Source: Erythroxylum novogranatense
Lineage: Eukaryota > Streptophyta > Magnoliopsida > Malpighiales > Erythroxylaceae
Direction of reading: 5' to 3'
Length of the DNA stretch: 64,000 nt
Assembly (NCBI GenBank): GCA_029891385.1
Contig: CM057233.1
Location: 33,276,540 to 33,340,539, forward strand
The position numbers and the translations under genes were made by a program. The notes beneath the pieces were generated by a model. That model had not been told where the DNA came from, ran no database searches, and worked only from the letters and a program-made list of their open reading frames with translations. Shown in pieces: positions 1-10,145 of this stretch (its first letter is position 1; every line of letters begins with the position of its first letter).

Positions 1-332
1 GTTTCTTCTTAGTTTTGCTTCCTTTGTGTTTTTGCTTCTTCTGTGATGACATCATTGATGACATCATCTTCCTCTTAGTTTTGCTCCTCCTAGACTTCGT
101 TTCTTCTTAGTTTTGCTCCCTCTATGTTTTTTTTTCTTCTATGATGACGTCATTAATGACGTTATCTCCTTTTATATTTTGCTTCGCTTCTTCTGTGTTT
201 TTGCTATCCTCTATGTTTTTGCTTCTTTTGTGATGACGTCATCTCCTTTTGTGTTTTGCTCCGCTTTTTTTAAAATTTTCTTCTTCTGTGTTACTGTGCA
301 CAAACTTCCTCTGTGTTTTGATGATACACTTC
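1..332. repeat. Imperfect tandem repeats with TGACGTCA palindromes (left half of an array)
   Basis: Pyrimidine-rich DNA built from variants of cttcttctgtgtttttgct. A unit of about 98 bp is visible: the string gtttcttcttagttttgct occurs at position 1 and again at 99. Each unit carries a palindromic TGATGAC(G/A)TCAT block (near 41-66, 142-165 and 231-243). The last 25 bases before the copia element (ctctgtgttttgatgatacacttc) match the 57-bp repeat that resumes to the right of that element, so this is the left part of one array split by an insertion. The DNA belongs to an older host sequence, probably a long LTR. No gene is supported here. Confidence 0.7.
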
Positions 333-445
333 TGTTGAGTCAAAATGACTTTACATATATATGATTTTGATGAATAACAAAGAAGTTAAAAAGCAGACGA
401 AGTTGAAAAACAAACGAAGTTAAAAAGCAGACGAAGTTTTAAAAA

Positions 446-480
<35 letters not shown>

Positions 481-1189
481 AAGAAAGGAATGCAGATGCA
501 AGAGTCAGTTTGAGTTAGTTACAGAACTCAACGGATTAACCGTCTTTTTCAAGATTCAAGAATCAAGACTCAAGAAGCAAGATTCAAGATTGAAGAATCA
601 AGAAGTAGTTGCAGACGAAGACTGTAAATAGAAGTCAAAGTCGAAGAGAGCAAAGTTAGCAAAAGAGAGATCATTATCGAACTTACGCGAATGAAAAGCT
701 TTTGTGAGATTACTGTGTGAAATAGCTGAGAACTATTATTCTTGTAACATAGTTCGGATACTTTTGTAAGAAAGTGTACAGATAGCCTGCAGAGGCTAAG
801 TGTAAAAGAATACTGAGTGTAGAGACCTGAAGAGGCTCGGAAAGAATACTTGTAAACATTGAAGAGATAGTGAAATCTCAGAAAGACTTCTGAGAACTGG
901 ACGTAGCCCACGGTTTGGGGTGAACTAGTATAAAATCGCTGTGTCAACTTCTACTCTACTCTATCTCTCTTTAAAGTTCAAAGATTTGTTATTACTCTGA
1001 TTTCATAACAAAGTTTCAAAGTTTTGTTTAAATCGAATTTACCGAAGGTTTCGTAAAAGGAACTTGTTTTTAACAAAACATTTTTTAAAGAGATTTTTTT
1101 TAATAAAAGGGGAATACACAATTCAACCCCCCCTTCTCGTGTATTCGGTATCGTATTATAAGTATTATACTAACGTGTGATTCACTTCA
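333..1189 (+). repeat. 5' LTR of the Sirevirus-like element
   Basis: Begins TGTTGAGTCAAAATGAC and ends GTGTGATTCACTTCA, identical to the ends of the 3' copy. It contains a (GCAGAC)n hexamer run near 448-482, shorter and arranged differently from the 3' LTR. The predicted TATA site reads TGTAAATA (623-630), against TATAAATA in the 3' LTR, so promoter strength may be reduced in this copy. A reverse-strand open frame across 570-947 recurs in both LTRs and is not a gene. Confidence 0.93.
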
Positions 1190-1191
1190 AT

Positions 1192-1203
1192 TGGTATCAG
1201 AGC
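1192..1203 (+). other. Primer-binding site (initiator tRNA-Met)
   Basis: TGGTATCAGAGC starts two bases after the 5' LTR ends. It is complementary to the 3' end of plant initiator tRNA-Met, the usual primer of copia elements. Confidence 0.95.
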
Positions 1204-1246
1204 CTAGTATCCAAGGATCACTGTAGCAAAGTGTGGATTAAAGATA

Positions 1247-2878
1247 ATGGCAGAATCACATATATACATTACAGAAGGTGCCTCAGTCACTAGACCTTTA
1301 GCATTCAACGGTGAAGATTATCATTACTGGAAAGATAGAATGCGGTTGTTCATAGAATCTACTCATGTTGACCTTTGGGATGTAATAGAGAATTGACCAT
1401 ATACACCAGTAGAAGAAAATGGAAATCTTATTCCACGAACCAGATGGACGGCTGATCAAAAGATGAGAATTCAGCTCAACTCTAAAGCGAAGTTCTTCTT
1501 GACGTGTGCCTTAAGCAGGTGTGAATATGACAAAGTTCACGGATGCGACACTGCGAAGGAGATGTGGGACACATTGTCCATTGCTCATGAAGGAACAAGC
1601 CAAGTCAAAGAATTCAAGATAAGCATTCTTGTGCACCAGTACGAGTTTTTCAAGATGAAAGAATCTATTGATCAGATGTTTGGAAGATTTCAAACAATCG
1701 TCAATGGATTAAAAGCACTTGGAAGAACGTACAATAACCAAGATCATGTTCGAAAGATCTTAAGAAGTCTTCCAAATAGGTGGAGACCAACAGTTACGGC
1801 AGTGCAGGAATCAAAGGACTTGAGCGTGCTAAAGCTTGACAAGTTGCTTGGATCATTGAAGATTCATGAAGTAGAGCTCGATTCTGAAGACAAGCCCAAA
1901 CGGGACAAGTCAATAGCACTGAAGGCCAGACAGAAGAACCACAAGACTCAAAGTAGGAGAAAGTCATCGAAAGCATTAAAGATAGAAGAATCGGAGAATG
2001 ATGACTCAAGCAAATCAGAACAGGAGTCAAGTGATGAAGATGACGAATTATCTTTCATTTCCCAGAATATAAGACGGATGTGGAAGAAGAAGTCCAAAGG
2101 GAGTCAGCCTTTCAAGAAGAACAGTAAAGATGATGGTAAAGTTGAAAAGACAACTATCATATGCTACGAGTGTAACTAACTTGGACATTACAAGTCCGAA
2201 TGTCCTACTTTAAAGAGGAAACCAAAGAAGAGTAGAGAAGGCAAGAAAAGCATGATGGCAACTTGGGAGGATCTAGATTCGTCAGAATCAGATACAAGCT
2301 CCGAGACGTCAGAACATGCAAACATTTGCCTAGTAGCCGAAGAAGAAAGTGATGAGAAGGTAACTTCTGAATACGATAACTTGCATAATGCATATTCAGA
2401 ACTACTAGAAGATTCGCATGCTATTCTGAAACAGTACAAACTGTTGAAGAAGAAGTATGTAGAAAACCTTAAACATACAAAAGAATTAGAGAGAAAAAAT
2501 GTCTATTTAAAGAAACAAATAGAGGAGAAAAAGAAAGTTGTAGATCGATCTGAAGAGATTAATCAGTTGAAACTTAGAATTAAGAGTCTTTCATCTGATT
2601 TGGCTACATTCACTGAAAGTACAAAGAAAATGAATGAAATGCTGGGAAAATGTAGACATCCGAGTGATAAAACTGGATTAGGGTTTACGGGTAATAAGTC
2701 TCATTATGTGAAAAAGCATTTTTCACAAAATAAAAAGTATCACCAAACACGCTTTCATCAACAATCCAATAAAAGGCATCAAAGGACTCATTATGTGTAT
2801 ATTACTAACCAGAAAGGACCCAGGAAAATATGGGTACCAAAGAGTAAAATAGTTTCTCCTGCAGATATCCTTCCTTAG
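1247..2878 (+). pseudogene. gag: gag of the Sirevirus-like element, interrupted by two stops
   Basis: The frame opens at ATG 1247, about 55 bp after the PBS. It carries the copia gag (UBN2-like) region, including LTCALSRCEYDKV and KEMWDTL, then a basic region, a CX2CX4HX4C zinc knuckle (about 2162-2203) and an acidic Ser/Asp-rich tail followed by a Lys/Glu-rich probable coiled coil (about 2410-2640). Two in-frame stops break it: TGA at 1394-1396 and TAA at 2177-2179, the second falling inside the zinc knuckle. The same frame then runs to TAG at 2876-2878. Protease lies in a different frame, so a one-base shift separates gag from pol. The domain order and length fit a Sirevirus capsid/nucleocapsid protein, but no full-length product can be made from this copy. 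Confidence 0.88.
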
Positions 2879-2927
2879 AAGATGCGACAAGCACTGTTGG
2901 TATTTAGACAGTGGTTGCTCACGACAT

Positions 2928-5900
2928 ATGATGGGAAGAAGGTCTATGTTCCCAGATCTTCAGTATAAGAAGGGAGGATCGGTGACTTTCGGAGAAAACC
3001 AGCAGGGAAAAATAATTGGAATCAATAAGATAGGTAAAGATTCCTTTGCATGCATAGATAATGTACTGCTTGTTGATGGTCTGAAGCACAATTTGATTAG
3101 TGTAAGTCAGTTGTGTGATTCTGGTTTTATAGTCACGTTCAATCAAAATCTTTGTGAAGTCAGAAACAAAGATGGGTCTATATTCTTTTCTGCCAAGAGA
3201 AGAAATAATCTTTACAAAATTGATTTAGAAGATTTCCAAAATCAAAATGTTTCATGTTTTCTATCTTCTGAAGAAGAAAGACTAATCTGGCATAAAAAGC
3301 TAGGTCATGTCTCTTTTAAACACATTTCAAAGTTGGCAAAATATGATTTGGTAAGAGGTTTACCAAAAATGAGTTTTGACAAAGATTTTTTCTGTGAAAG
3401 TTGTTTGAAAGGAAAACAAGTTAAAACATCCTTTTCTTCTAAAAATTTTGTAACATCCTCTAGACCTTTAGAGTTGTTATATATGGATTTATTTGGTCCA
3501 ACTAGGACAACAAGTCTTGGCGGAAAGAAATATGGACTTGTTATTGTTGATGACTTTACTAGGTTTTGTTGGATACTGTTTTTATCACAAAAAGATGAAT
3601 CATTTAAGTGTTTTAAGAGCCTTTCCAGAAAGTTACAGATTGAAAAAGGAGTATCTATAGTCAGTATCAGGAGTGATCATGGTGGAGAATTTGAGAATGA
3701 GAAGTTCAGATTATTCTGTGAGGAGAATGGAATTTCCCACAATTTCTCTGCTCCAAGAACCCCACAACAGAATGGGGTTGTTGAAAGGAAGAACAGGACG
3801 ATTCAAGAGATGGCAAGGACTATGCTATGTGAGATGAATCTTCCTAAGTACTTCTGGGCAGAAGCTGTGAATACAACGTGCTATATTCAGAATAGAATAC
3901 TGTTGCGACCTGTGCTGAAGAAGAATCCTTATGAGTTATGGAATGGAAGGAGACCGAACATATCTTATTTTCATCCATTCGGGTGCAAGTGCTCTATTCT
4001 GAATAGAAAGGAGCTGTTGGATAAGTTCGATTCAAAGACCTATTCAGGAATATTTCTAGGATACTCATCATCGTCTAAGGCATTTCGAGTTTACAACTTT
4101 ATCTTAAAGAAAGTTGAGGAAACCATCCATGTCAAGTTTGATGATCGTTCTCAAACCCGTAAGGAAGATGACATGGAAAGTGAAGGTCCTTCAAAGAATT
4201 TAGATGATGCAACAGAAACTCCATCATCAGGAACTCAAGCAGACAAGGCTGAGGATATTCCGGAAACTATCGGATTGAAAAGAGATTGGAAATATAGAAG
4301 TTCCCATCCAGAAGAGCTAATTTTCGGGGAGACCTCAGAAGGAGTTAGAACAAGGTCCAAATTCAGAAGAGAAGCTAATGTGGCTTTCATTTATGAAATA
4401 GAGCCTAAAAAGATTGAGGAAGCTCTTCAGGATGAAGCTTGGGTTTTAGCCATGCAAGAGGAGCTGAATCAGTTTACTAGAAATAAGGTTTGGTCCTTAG
4501 TTCCAAAACCCTCGAAGAAATCCATTATCGAAACCAGATGGGTTTTTAAGAATAAGCTAGACGAATCAGGTAGAGTGAGTCGGAATAAAGCTAGATTAGT
4601 AGCGCAAGGCTATAATCAGCAAGAAGGAATAGACTACAATGAGACATATGCTCCAGTAGCAAGACTTGAAGCTATTAGGATATTGCTGGCATATACTGTT
4701 TGTCATGATATAAAGCTATTTCAGATGGATGTGAAGAGCGCCTTTCTGAATGGTTTTATAGATGAAGAGGTGTATGTTAAGCAACCACCTGGCTTTGAGG
4801 ATGCTAAGAATCCAAATCATGTCTATAGACTTTATAAAGCTTTATACGGCCTAAAGCAAGCTCCTAGAGCTTGGTATGATCGTCTAAGTAATTTTCTCTT
4901 GGAAAGTGGGTTTACTAGAGGTCAAGTTGATAAGACACTTTTTAGAAAGAATTATGAGGGTGAGTTTATCTTAGTACAAATTTATGTTGATGATATTATA
5001 TTTGGTGCTACTTCAAAGAAGTTGTGTATGAGTTTTGAGAGTCTAATGAAAAATGAGTTTGAAATGAGTATGATGGGTGAGTTAAAGTTCTTTGTTGGGT
5101 TGCAAGTTAAGCAAACCGAAGAGAAAATCTTTATCCACCAACAAAAGTATGTGAAAGAATTGCTGTGTAAATTTGATATGAATAATGTGAAGCCTATGGC
5201 AATTCCGATGCATCCTTCGAACCTTTTGTCAAAAGATGAACTTGGTAAGAAGGTGGATCAAAACCTATATAGAGGGATGATCGGTTCTTTACTGTATCTT
5301 ACAGCAAGTAGACTTGATATTCTGTTTAGTGTATGGTCGTGTGCAAGGTTTCAGGTCGATCCTAGAGAGTCTCATTTTATTGCTGTTAAAAGGATTATGA
5401 GATATCTCGCAGGTACTACTGATCTTTGCTTAATGTTTGAGAAAGGTAAAGATTTCAGGTTAATAGGATATTGCGATGTGGACTATGCCAGAGATAGAAT
5501 TGAAAGGAAGAGCACCAGTGGAGGATGTCACTTTCTTGACACAAACCTAGTTTCCTGGTCAAGGAAGAGACAAAGCTCATTCGCTCTATCAACTGCTGAA
5601 GCCGAGTACATGTCTGCCGTAAGTTGTTGTTCACAAACACTATGGATTAAATATCAACTGGAAGATTATTCAGTTCAAGAAGAGGAGATCCCAATCTATT
5701 GTGACAACACCAGTGCCATCAATCTGTCAAAGAATCCAATACAGCATTCAAGAGTAAAGCATATCGAAGTCAGACATCATTTCTTGAGAGACTACGTCCA
5801 GAGGAAGGTGGTGCGACTTCAGTTCATTGAAACGGAGTATCAATGGGCAGATATCTTCACTAAACCATTGAGTGAAGAACGGTTCAAGGAAATCAGACGG

Positions 5901-5939
5901 AACCTTAACATGGTAATGTTAAAGGACCTGTCAAGCTAA
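2928..5939 (+). CDS. pol: copia pol: protease, integrase, reverse transcriptase, RNase H
   Basis: Uninterrupted frame of 1003 codons from ATG 2928; the frame stays open upstream to about 2851 and includes the protease active-site triad D-S-G at 2907-2915. Domains in order: rest of protease (residues 1-95); GAG-pre-integrase with WHKKLGH and CESC (about 118-160); integrase with catalytic Asp in MDLFG (187), Asp in RSDHGG (250) and Glu in VVERKNR (286); RT with [11 protein letters not shown] (599) and catalytic YVDDI (686); RNase H with GYCDVDYA (848), STAEAEY and YCDNTSA. All key residues seem present. In the intact element this would be made as a gag-pol fusion, processed by its protease, to copy RNA into cDNA and insert it. 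Here it is cut off from gag by a frameshift, so expression is doubtful. Confidence 0.92.
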   Translation: MMGRRSMFPDLQYKKGGSVTFGENQQGKIIGINKIGKDSFACIDNVLLVDGLKHNLISVSQLCDSGFIVTFNQNLCEVRNKDGSIFFSAKRRNNLYKIDLEDFQNQNVSCFLSSEEERLIWHKKLGHVSFKHISKLAKYDLVRGLPKMSFDKDFFCESCLKGKQVKTSFSSKNFVTSSRPLELLYMDLFGPTRTTSLGGKKYGLVIVDDFTRFCWILFLSQKDESFKCFKSLSRKLQIEKGVSIVSIRSDHGGEFENEKFRLFCEENGISHNFSAPRTPQQNGVVERKNRTIQEMARTMLCEMNLPKYFWAEAVNTTCYIQNRILLRPVLKKNPYELWNGRRPNISYFHPFGCKCSILNRKELLDKFDSKTYSGIFLGYSSSSKAFRVYNFILKKVEETIHVKFDDRSQTRKEDDMESEGPSKNLDDATETPSSGTQADKAEDIPETIGLKRDWKYRSSHPEELIFGETSEGVRTRSKFRREANVAFIYEIEPKKIEEALQDEAWVLAMQEELNQFTRNKVWSLVPKPSKKSIIETRWVFKNKLDESGRVSRNKARLVAQGYNQQEGIDYNETYAPVARLEAIRILLAYTVCHDIKLFQMDVKSAFLNGFIDEEVYVKQPPGFEDAKNPNHVYRLYKALYGLKQAPRAWYDRLSNFLLESGFTRGQVDKTLFRKNYEGEFILVQIYVDDIIFGATSKKLCMSFESLMKNEFEMSMMGELKFFVGLQVKQTEEKIFIHQQKYVKELLCKFDMNNVKPMAIPMHPSNLLSKDELGKKVDQNLYRGMIGSLLYLTASRLDILFSVWSCARFQVDPRESHFIAVKRIMRYLAGTTDLCLMFEKGKDFRLIGYCDVDYARDRIERKSTSGGCHFLDTNLVSWSRKRQSSFALSTAEAEYMSAVSCCSQTLWIKYQLEDYSVQEEEIPIYCDNTSAINLSKNPIQHSRVKHIEVRHHFLRDYVQRKVVRLQFIETEYQWADIFTKPLSEERFKEIRRNLNMVMLKDLSS

Positions 5940-6201
5940 GAGATCGTCAAAGTTAACGGCGTCAGAAACGTGGTTTACAACTGGTAACTTCTCTCACAAG
6001 GAAGTTATGGAGGGAAAATCTGATGGTCTTGAGGATCCCAATAATTCTCGAACACACCGGATAATACCCCTACAAGTAGTCTGAAATTAAAATCATTACG
6101 ATTACTCTCAAATACAGACATTTCATTTCTCTCGAAAAACTCTTGAAATCAACTTTACCTTTGAAGAACACTTTACCTGAGCCAGCTTCTAATCAGAATC
6201 A
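5940..6201 (+). other. Spacer between pol and the 3' ORF
   Basis: About 260 bp of internal Sirevirus-like sequence without an open frame or recognisable motif. It would be the leader of the downstream extra ORF. Confidence 0.6.
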
Positions 6202-8523
6202 ATGGAGCCAGCTATGATGTTTGGAAGGCATGTGGACTTTGAATCCCTGAAGAAAGATGCTATGGATGTAGAACCGAAAATTGTAGAAGCTAGGTGGAGA
6301 AATTTTTTCTAGGTGCGGGAACCAGTGTATACAGATGAGGTATATGACTTTTGGAAGCATGCGCAACTGGTTGATAACACCATTGTCTCCACAGTAGATG
6401 GAATAACTGTTATTGTGACAAAGGAGTTAGTGGAGAAGGTGACTGAATGTTCATCGGTTGGAGAAACCCTATCAACGAAAGCCGGATGGATGTCCAAGGT
6501 TAGTATGAAGGAAGAAGATGTCAGAAAACAGTTATATGGAGATAATGACCCATGGGAGAGGAAGACTTCAAGTCTGGTCCCGAAGGCTAGGGTTCTTCAT
6601 GCGATTTTGTTTAATTGCATCTTACCAAGAACCGGGTCAAGGCATCTAGTGACTACCTTGGATGAACAATGTCTGTTCTATCTCCTAAATCGCCGAACAA
6701 TAGACCTACCATTTTTAATTTTTCATTATATGGTTAAGGGGATGAAGGATACCAATAGTTATCCTTACGGCATGCTACTCACCAGGATTTTTAGGGAATC
6801 CGGAGTCCTTCTACACAGAGGAATCAGAAGGATGGTATCTCTCAAGAGTACTATCAACTCAGACACAATAAGAAGAATGGGCTTGAAGACTGTGGTGAAA
6901 GTAGAAGCAGAGTCTACAAAGAAAGCTAGAACTGAGGGGGAGCGGTTATTGAAGAAGTCTCTCGCCACAAGTTCTAAATCTCAAGTAAGTATGAGATTAC
7001 CGATAGATGAAAGAAGAAAATTATCGGGAAGACCGTTGATAAAACAGGCGAGTCCTCAAAGAGAAGTGAGCCTAGTTCGGAGGATAGATGAAGGTGCGCT
7101 GAAGAGAAAAGCAGAGAATCTTTTAGGTGAAATTTCCAAAAAGGTGAGGAGATCACCTAGGATTCGTACTCTGTGACAACAAGAAGAGAAGAGAGCCAGA
7201 AAGCAGACTCAGGCAGAAGGTTCTGGATCTCGCGTACCGAAGGCAACAAGATCTCTAGTCTCAATTTTACAAGAAGATTCAGCCAAACAGGCTAAAGAGA
7301 CTGAGAAGAAGAGAAAGTCGGAGTCTGAGAGGCAAAAGTCTCAAGTTTAGAAAACTCCGAGATTGACTGAAGCAGAAGGAAGGACTAAGGAGATTAGTCT
7401 AAAGAAGAGTGTATCCACTGCTGGGGAAGTTAGTCAAAAGAAAGATATTTTCAATGCTGCTCAAAAGGAAAAGGAAATTGAGCATATAAGAGTTTAGGAC
7501 ATTCCCACTGCTCAACAGGAGGAACCAGTGGAGCTAAGCCTGGTTCAGGTGAATCCTATTGAAGCTCAACAAGAGACAACAGCAGGATTAAGCTTGGTAC
7601 AGGTACCATAGGAAGAATCTGATGAACCGAGTCTGGTCATATACAATAACTCTGAATTTTTTAGAAAAGATGAGTTGGAAACCAGACTGGTTGAAATTGT
7701 GACCAAGAGAAGCACTGCTATTGCAATCTGTAATCAACCAAGAAGGATCATAAAGGCTGTCCTACAACCTATCTTGATAAATAGTGAGACATGGCAGTTA
7801 CTGAATGAAGATGAAAAAACTTTCTATGATGTCTTGAGGGATGCTGCTACAAAGCCATACCCTACAAAAATGTCCAGCAAATCGTGTACTATTTATCCAA
7901 TCACAGAGAAGACAGTGATAAAGGTTGTACTGGATATTCAGCATAGATATCCTTTGGATTTGAATAAAGGGAAATCGAAGCTATATCGTGAAGAAGTTAG
8001 TGATGATCTGTCCGCAGATCAAATTGAAGATGAAGTGCGTCGAATTGATGTAGCATGCGCTTGAAAGGAGAATACTGACAGAGCGAGTTGTAGCTATCTG
8101 AGATAAGTATGAATCGCCCGAGAGGGAAGGCGGTTTCTGAGGTCGTTTATTGAATACCTTGTTCAGACAGTCATGCGTATTAGGCCTCTATCTAATACAC
8201 TGTCTATTGAAGCTGAAGCCATACCCCTGCAAGGAAGATAGTTGCTAATGCTACCTGCTCCTTTTGATTTAGATCTTCCAGAAGTTAATCTATCCATTCA
8301 TCCACCAGTTTTTGAGGTTGTTGACGATTACATTCCATCCTCGGACGCATATGCTACAACAATTGCTTTCACTGCACCCTCAGCAGATAATGACCAACCC
8401 TCCTCACCGTTTGACTCCCAAGCTGAAATCAGTCACTTACTCGGAGAAGTCAACGAGATAAAGGAGATGATCAATGAAATGAAGAGGATGATGACAGAAC
8501 TGATTAAGAGTCATCGTCATTGA
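6202..8523 (+). pseudogene. Extra 3' ORF (env-like position) of the Sirevirus-like element
   Basis: One frame starting at ATG 6202 and readable over more than 2.3 kb. It is broken by in-frame stops at 6310 (TAG), 7174 (TGA), 7348 (TAG), 7495 (TAG), 7609 (TAG) and 8062 (TGA), and by more decay between 8065 and 8241. The first third holds a globular region with LPRTGSRHLVT and PFLIFHYMVKGM, resembling the plant transposon protein domain often found downstream of pol. The middle is basic and rich in Lys, Glu, Gln and Ser. The last 25 residues (about 8446-8523) form a heptad-like helix with Glu/Met/Ile spacing. I see no clear signal peptide or membrane segment, so 'env-like' describes position, not function. 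The role is unknown. Confidence 0.65.
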
Positions 8524-8730
8524 TCATTTTTTATTATAACAAATAGGGGGAGAAAAGAATGGAGGGCAGGCGAAAGAGAACGGAAGGAAGCAATCAAAGA
8601 ATCTCAAAGGGTGTGATTGAAGGAAACGAAGAAAAAGAAAGAAGGAAGAAGAAGATTTATCAATATAAGATTTTTTTCGTTTTAAACATTGAATTTTGTT
8701 TTCTTTTTATGTGTATAATTTGTTATCATA

Positions 8731-8744
8731 AAAAAAGGAGAGAT
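8731..8744 (+). other. Polypurine tract of the Sirevirus-like element
   Basis: AAAAAAGGAGAGAT immediately before the 3' LTR start (TGTTGAG at 8745). This is the expected primer for plus-strand DNA synthesis. Confidence 0.85.
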
Positions 8745-9673
8745 TGTTGAGTCAAAATGACTTTACATATATATGATTTTGATGAATAACAAAGAAGTTA
8801 AAAAACAAACGAAGTTAAAAAGCAGAAGGAGTTTTAAAACAGACGCAGACGTAGAAAAGCAGACGCAGACGCAGACGCAGAAGTTGAAAAACAGACACAG
8901 ACGCAGAAATTGGAAAACAGACACAGGCGCATAATAAAAAGCAGACGGAGAATTCAAAAGCAGACGAAGAAAGGAATGCAGACGCAAGAGTCAGTTCGAG
9001 TTAGTTACAGAACTCAACTGATTAACGGTCTCTTTCAAGATTCAAGAATGAAGACTCAAGAAGCAAGATTCAAGATTCAAGATTCAAAAAGCAGTTACAG
9101 ACGAAGACTATAAATAGAAGTCAAAGTTGAAGAGAGAAAAGTTAGCAAAAGAGAGATCATTATTGAAATTACGCGAACGAAAAGCTTTTGTGAGATTACT
9201 GTGTGAAATAGCTGAGAAATATTATTGCTGTAACAAAGTTCAGATACTTTTGTAAGAAAGTGTACAGATGGCCTGCAGAGGCTCAGTGTAAAAGAATACT
9301 GAGTGTAGAGACCTGAAGAGGCTCGGAAAGAATACTTGTAAACATTGAAGAGATAGTGAAATATCAGAAAGACTTCTGAGGACTGGACGTAGCCCACGGT
9401 TTGGGGTGAACTAGTATAAAATCGTTGTGTCAACTTCTACTATACTCTATCTCTCTTTAAAGTTCAAAGATTTGTTATTACTCTGATTTCATAGAAAAGT
9501 TTCAAAGTTTTGTTTAAATTGAATTTACCGAAGGTTTCGTAAAAGGAACTTGTTTTTAAGAAAACATTTTTGAAAGAGATTTTTTTAAAAAAGGGGAATA
9601 CACAATTCAACCCCCCCTTCTCGTGTATTTGGTATCGTATTATAAGCATTATACTAACGTGTGATTCACTTCA
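8745..9673 (+). repeat. 3' LTR of the Sirevirus-like element
   Basis: Same termini as the 5' LTR but 72 bp longer. The extra length lies in the GCAGAC-type hexamer region (about 8840-8970), which is expanded and interspersed with AGTTGAAAAACAGAC variants. The rest aligns collinearly with the 5' LTR. Confidence 0.93.
9109..9116 (+). promoter_or_regulatory. TATA box in the 3' LTR
   Basis: TATAAATA, preceded by a U3 rich in GCAGAC and CAAGATT repeats. The equivalent site in the 5' LTR is TGTAAATA (623-630). Confidence 0.6.
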
Positions 9674-9685
9674 GCTTCTTCTGTA

Positions 9686-10145
9686 TTTTTATCGTCTATG
9701 TTTTGATATCCTCTGTGTTTTGATGATACACTTCTTCTATGTTTTGTATCGTCTGTGTTTTGATATCTTCTGTTTTTTAACGATACACTTCTTCTGTCTT
9801 TGGTATCGTTTGTGTTTTGACGATACACTTCTTATGTCTTTTGTATCGTCTATGTTTTGATATCCTCTGTGTTTTGACGATACACTTCTTCTATATTTTG
9901 TATCGTCTGTGTTTTGATATCTTCTGTGTTTTGACGATACACTTCTTATATCTTTTGTATCGTCTGTGTTTTGATATCTTCTGTGTTTTGACGATACACT
10001 TCTTCTATCTTTTGTATCATCTGTGTTTTGATATCCTCTCTGTTTTGACAATACACTTCTTCTGTCTTTGTATCATCTGTGTTTTGATATCTTCTATGTT
10101 TTGACAATATGCTTCTTTTGTCTTTTGTATCGTCAGTGTTTTGCT
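9686..10145. repeat. 57-bp tandem repeat, about 8 copies
   Basis: Unit of the type gtatcgtctgtgttttgata + tcttctgtgttttgacgata + cacttcttctatctttt. Successive gtatcgtc starts at 9843, 9900, 9957, 10014, 10070 and 10127 give periods of 56-57 bp; earlier copies are more variable. Because 57 is 19 codons, frames without stops stay open on both strands, giving apparent repetitive proteins of about 100 residues that are not genes. This is the right part of the array split by the copia element. Confidence 0.9.

Larger units (their letters stand above)
333..9673 (+). mobile_element. Ty1/copia LTR retrotransposon, Sirevirus/SIRE-like, nearly complete, with an extra 3' ORF
   Basis: A 9,341-bp element bounded by TG...CA LTRs of 857 and 929 bp, with an initiator-Met PBS two bases after the 5' LTR and a purine tract directly before the 3' LTR. 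The order gag, protease, integrase, RT, RNase H is that of Ty1/copia. Lineage clues are the acidic Ser/Glu-rich gag C-terminus after the zinc knuckle, the [16 protein letters not shown] motif and an additional long reading frame between pol and the 3' LTR, as in Sireviruses. Flanks ACTTC (328-332) and GCTTC (9674-9678) look like a 5-bp TSD with one change. By eye the LTRs differ at roughly 25 of about 570 alignable bases downstream of the TATA box, so the insertion is not recent. Gag and the 3' ORF are disrupted, so the copy is not autonomous as it stands. Confidence 0.93.

Noticed and set aside
570..947. Reverse-strand frame of 125 codons, with a sister at 9095-9433
   Set aside because: Both lie wholly inside the two LTRs of the Sirevirus-like element on the antisense strand; conservation is due to LTR duplication.
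2188..2439. Reverse frames over gag (also 1794-2030 and 1511-1693)
   Set aside because: Antisense shadows of the acidic gag coding region.
9737..10104. Repetitive proteins of about 100 residues on both strands (19-residue units)
   Set aside because: They come from a 57-bp tandem repeat whose length is a multiple of three. Both strands are open and neither has start context, conservation or composition of a real protein.
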